A DNA stretch of 6,109 nt, taken from NCBI GenBank assembly GCA_002748505.1, contig PDSN01000070.1:1-6109 (forward strand), read 5' to 3'. Source of the DNA: Gammaproteobacteria bacterium. GTDB lineage: Bacteria > Pseudomonadota > Gammaproteobacteria > Pseudomonadales > Halieaceae. Shown here piece by piece: positions 5,344 through 6,109 of this stretch (its first letter is position 1; every line of letters starts with the position of its first letter). Below the pieces are notes generated by a model. That model was not told the origin of the DNA and did no database searches. It saw only the letters and a list, made by a program, of their open reading frames with translations. Position numbers and translations under genes: made by a program.

Positions 5344-5385
5344 TACGGCCGTTTTGTTTTATAGACCCACAAGCAGAGGTGATTT

Positions 5386-6108
5386 ATGACGCGACCATCG
5401 GGACGTGAGCCAAACCAACTGCGCGATATTCGTATTGTGCGCCATTTTACCCGCCATGCCGAAGGTTCGGTGTTGGTGAGTTTTGGTGATACACAGGTGA
5501 TTTGTACGGCCTCGGTGGAGCAGGGTGTGCCGCGTTTTATGCGCGGTGAGGGGCGCGGCTGGATCACTGCCGAATACGGCATGTTGCCGCGCTCAACCGG
5601 TACGCGTATGGGCCGTGAAGCAGCGCGCGGTAAGCAGGGCGGACGCACGGTGGAGATTCAGCGCTTGATTGGTCGTTCACTGCGCGCAGCGGTTGATATG
5701 CAGCTTCTGGGTGAGAACACGATCACCATCGATTGTGATGTAATTCAGGCTGATGGCGGTACGCGAACAGCCGCCATTACCGGCGCTTGCGTGGCCCTGG
5801 TCGATGCACTGAATTACTTGCAGCGCAAAAGCTTATTAAAACAAGACCCGCTAAAGCAGATGATCGCGGCGGTGTCGGTGGGTGTGTACAAGGGCGAGCC
5901 GGTTCTGGATTTGGATTACCCTGAGGATTCCGTAGCCGACACCGATATGAACGTGATTATGGGGGAAGAAGGCGGTTTTATTGAGGTGCAGGGCACTGCA
6001 GAGGGTGCACCCTTTGCCAGGGAAGAGCTGAACAGCTTACTCGATTTAGCCAGCGATGGTGTCGCCCAGCTAATCGCCGCACAGAAAGCGGCGCTGGCGC
6101 AGGGCTAG
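5386..6108 (+). CDS. rph: Ribonuclease PH, tRNA 3'-end exonuclease
   Basis: The gene encodes a complete 240-residue phosphorolytic 3'-5' exoribonuclease that trims tRNA precursors to the CCA end and forms a ring of six subunits in the cytoplasm. Signatures in order are GDTQVICTASVE (34-45), MRGEGRGWITAEYGMLPRST (52-71), GGRTVEIQRLIGRSLRA (85-101), CDVIQADGGTRTAAITG (117-133), the acidic LDLDYPEDSVADTDMNV (174-190) and FIEVQGTAEGAPF. Arg87 and Thr126-Arg127 correspond to the phosphate-binding arginine and threonine-arginine pair of the family, and the aspartates at 175-187 to the metal site. Length fits the intact 238-aa enzyme and not the frameshifted form of E. coli K-12. The start ATG has a strong GAGGTG Shine-Dalgarno sequence, and the TAG stop is 1 bp from the window end. 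In related genomes crc or pyrE is nearby, but this lies outside. Confidence 0.98.
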   Translation: MTRPSGREPNQLRDIRIVRHFTRHAEGSVLVSFGDTQVICTASVEQGVPRFMRGEGRGWITAEYGMLPRSTGTRMGREAARGKQGGRTVEIQRLIGRSLRAAVDMQLLGENTITIDCDVIQADGGTRTAAITGACVALVDALNYLQRKSLLKQDPLKQMIAAVSVGVYKGEPVLDLDYPEDSVADTDMNVIMGEEGGFIEVQGTAEGAPFAREELNSLLDLASDGVAQLIAAQKAALAQG

Positions 6109-6109
6109 C

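Noticed and set aside
5343..5648. Minus-strand open frame over the rph start
   Set aside because: Overlaps the conserved RNase PH N-terminus and its promoter; composition is that of an antisense shadow.

Overview
The window looks like chromosomal DNA of a gammaproteobacterium. The RNase PH, YicC and YhgN/MarC proteins read as close relatives of the Pseudomonas/E. coli forms, and a Cellvibrio-like or Pseudomonas-like lineage is my best guess. It mixes conserved housekeeping genes with a patch of accessory DNA. No rRNA, tRNA or CRISPR array was seen.

Layout from left to right. (1) The C-terminal half of a DUF4143-type AAA+ ATPase runs off the left edge (+). (2) A 14-bp unit repeated five times without error starts inside its stop codon, followed by a second repeat family resembling debris of a REP-type element. 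(3) Two genes lie on the minus strand: a six-helix YhgN/MarC membrane protein and a small fumarylacetoacetate-hydrolase-fold enzyme. The gap between them holds a consensus -10 box, a perfect CRP-type palindrome and a terminator-like hairpin in the leader. (4) A 536-bp gene-free gap contains a 305-bp MITE-like element with 22-bp terminal inverted repeats that match at 21 of 22 positions. (5) A complete second DUF4143 ATPase (-) is preceded by two near-identical long palindromes 32 bp apart, probably an autoregulatory operator. (6) The divergent pair yicC (-) and rph (+) closes the window, with an rph stop codon 1 bp from the right end.

Functionally, yicC and rph both belong to RNA metabolism (endoribonuclease or RNA-decay factor, and tRNA 3'-end trimming) and share a 139-bp divergent promoter region. 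The two ATPases belong to a widespread, poorly understood family joining a P-loop ATPase to a PD-(D/E)XK-like C-terminal domain. They face opposite ways, differ in sequence and do not form one operon. In Pseudomonas gmk follows yicC, but here the second ATPase and the MITE-like element lie there, so this looks like an insertion-prone boundary.

I did not find a clear multi-gene novel system. The strongest leads are the paired palindromes upstream of the ATPase, the MITE-like element, the five-copy repeat abutting the first ATPase, and the promoter/leader architecture of the YhgN gene.
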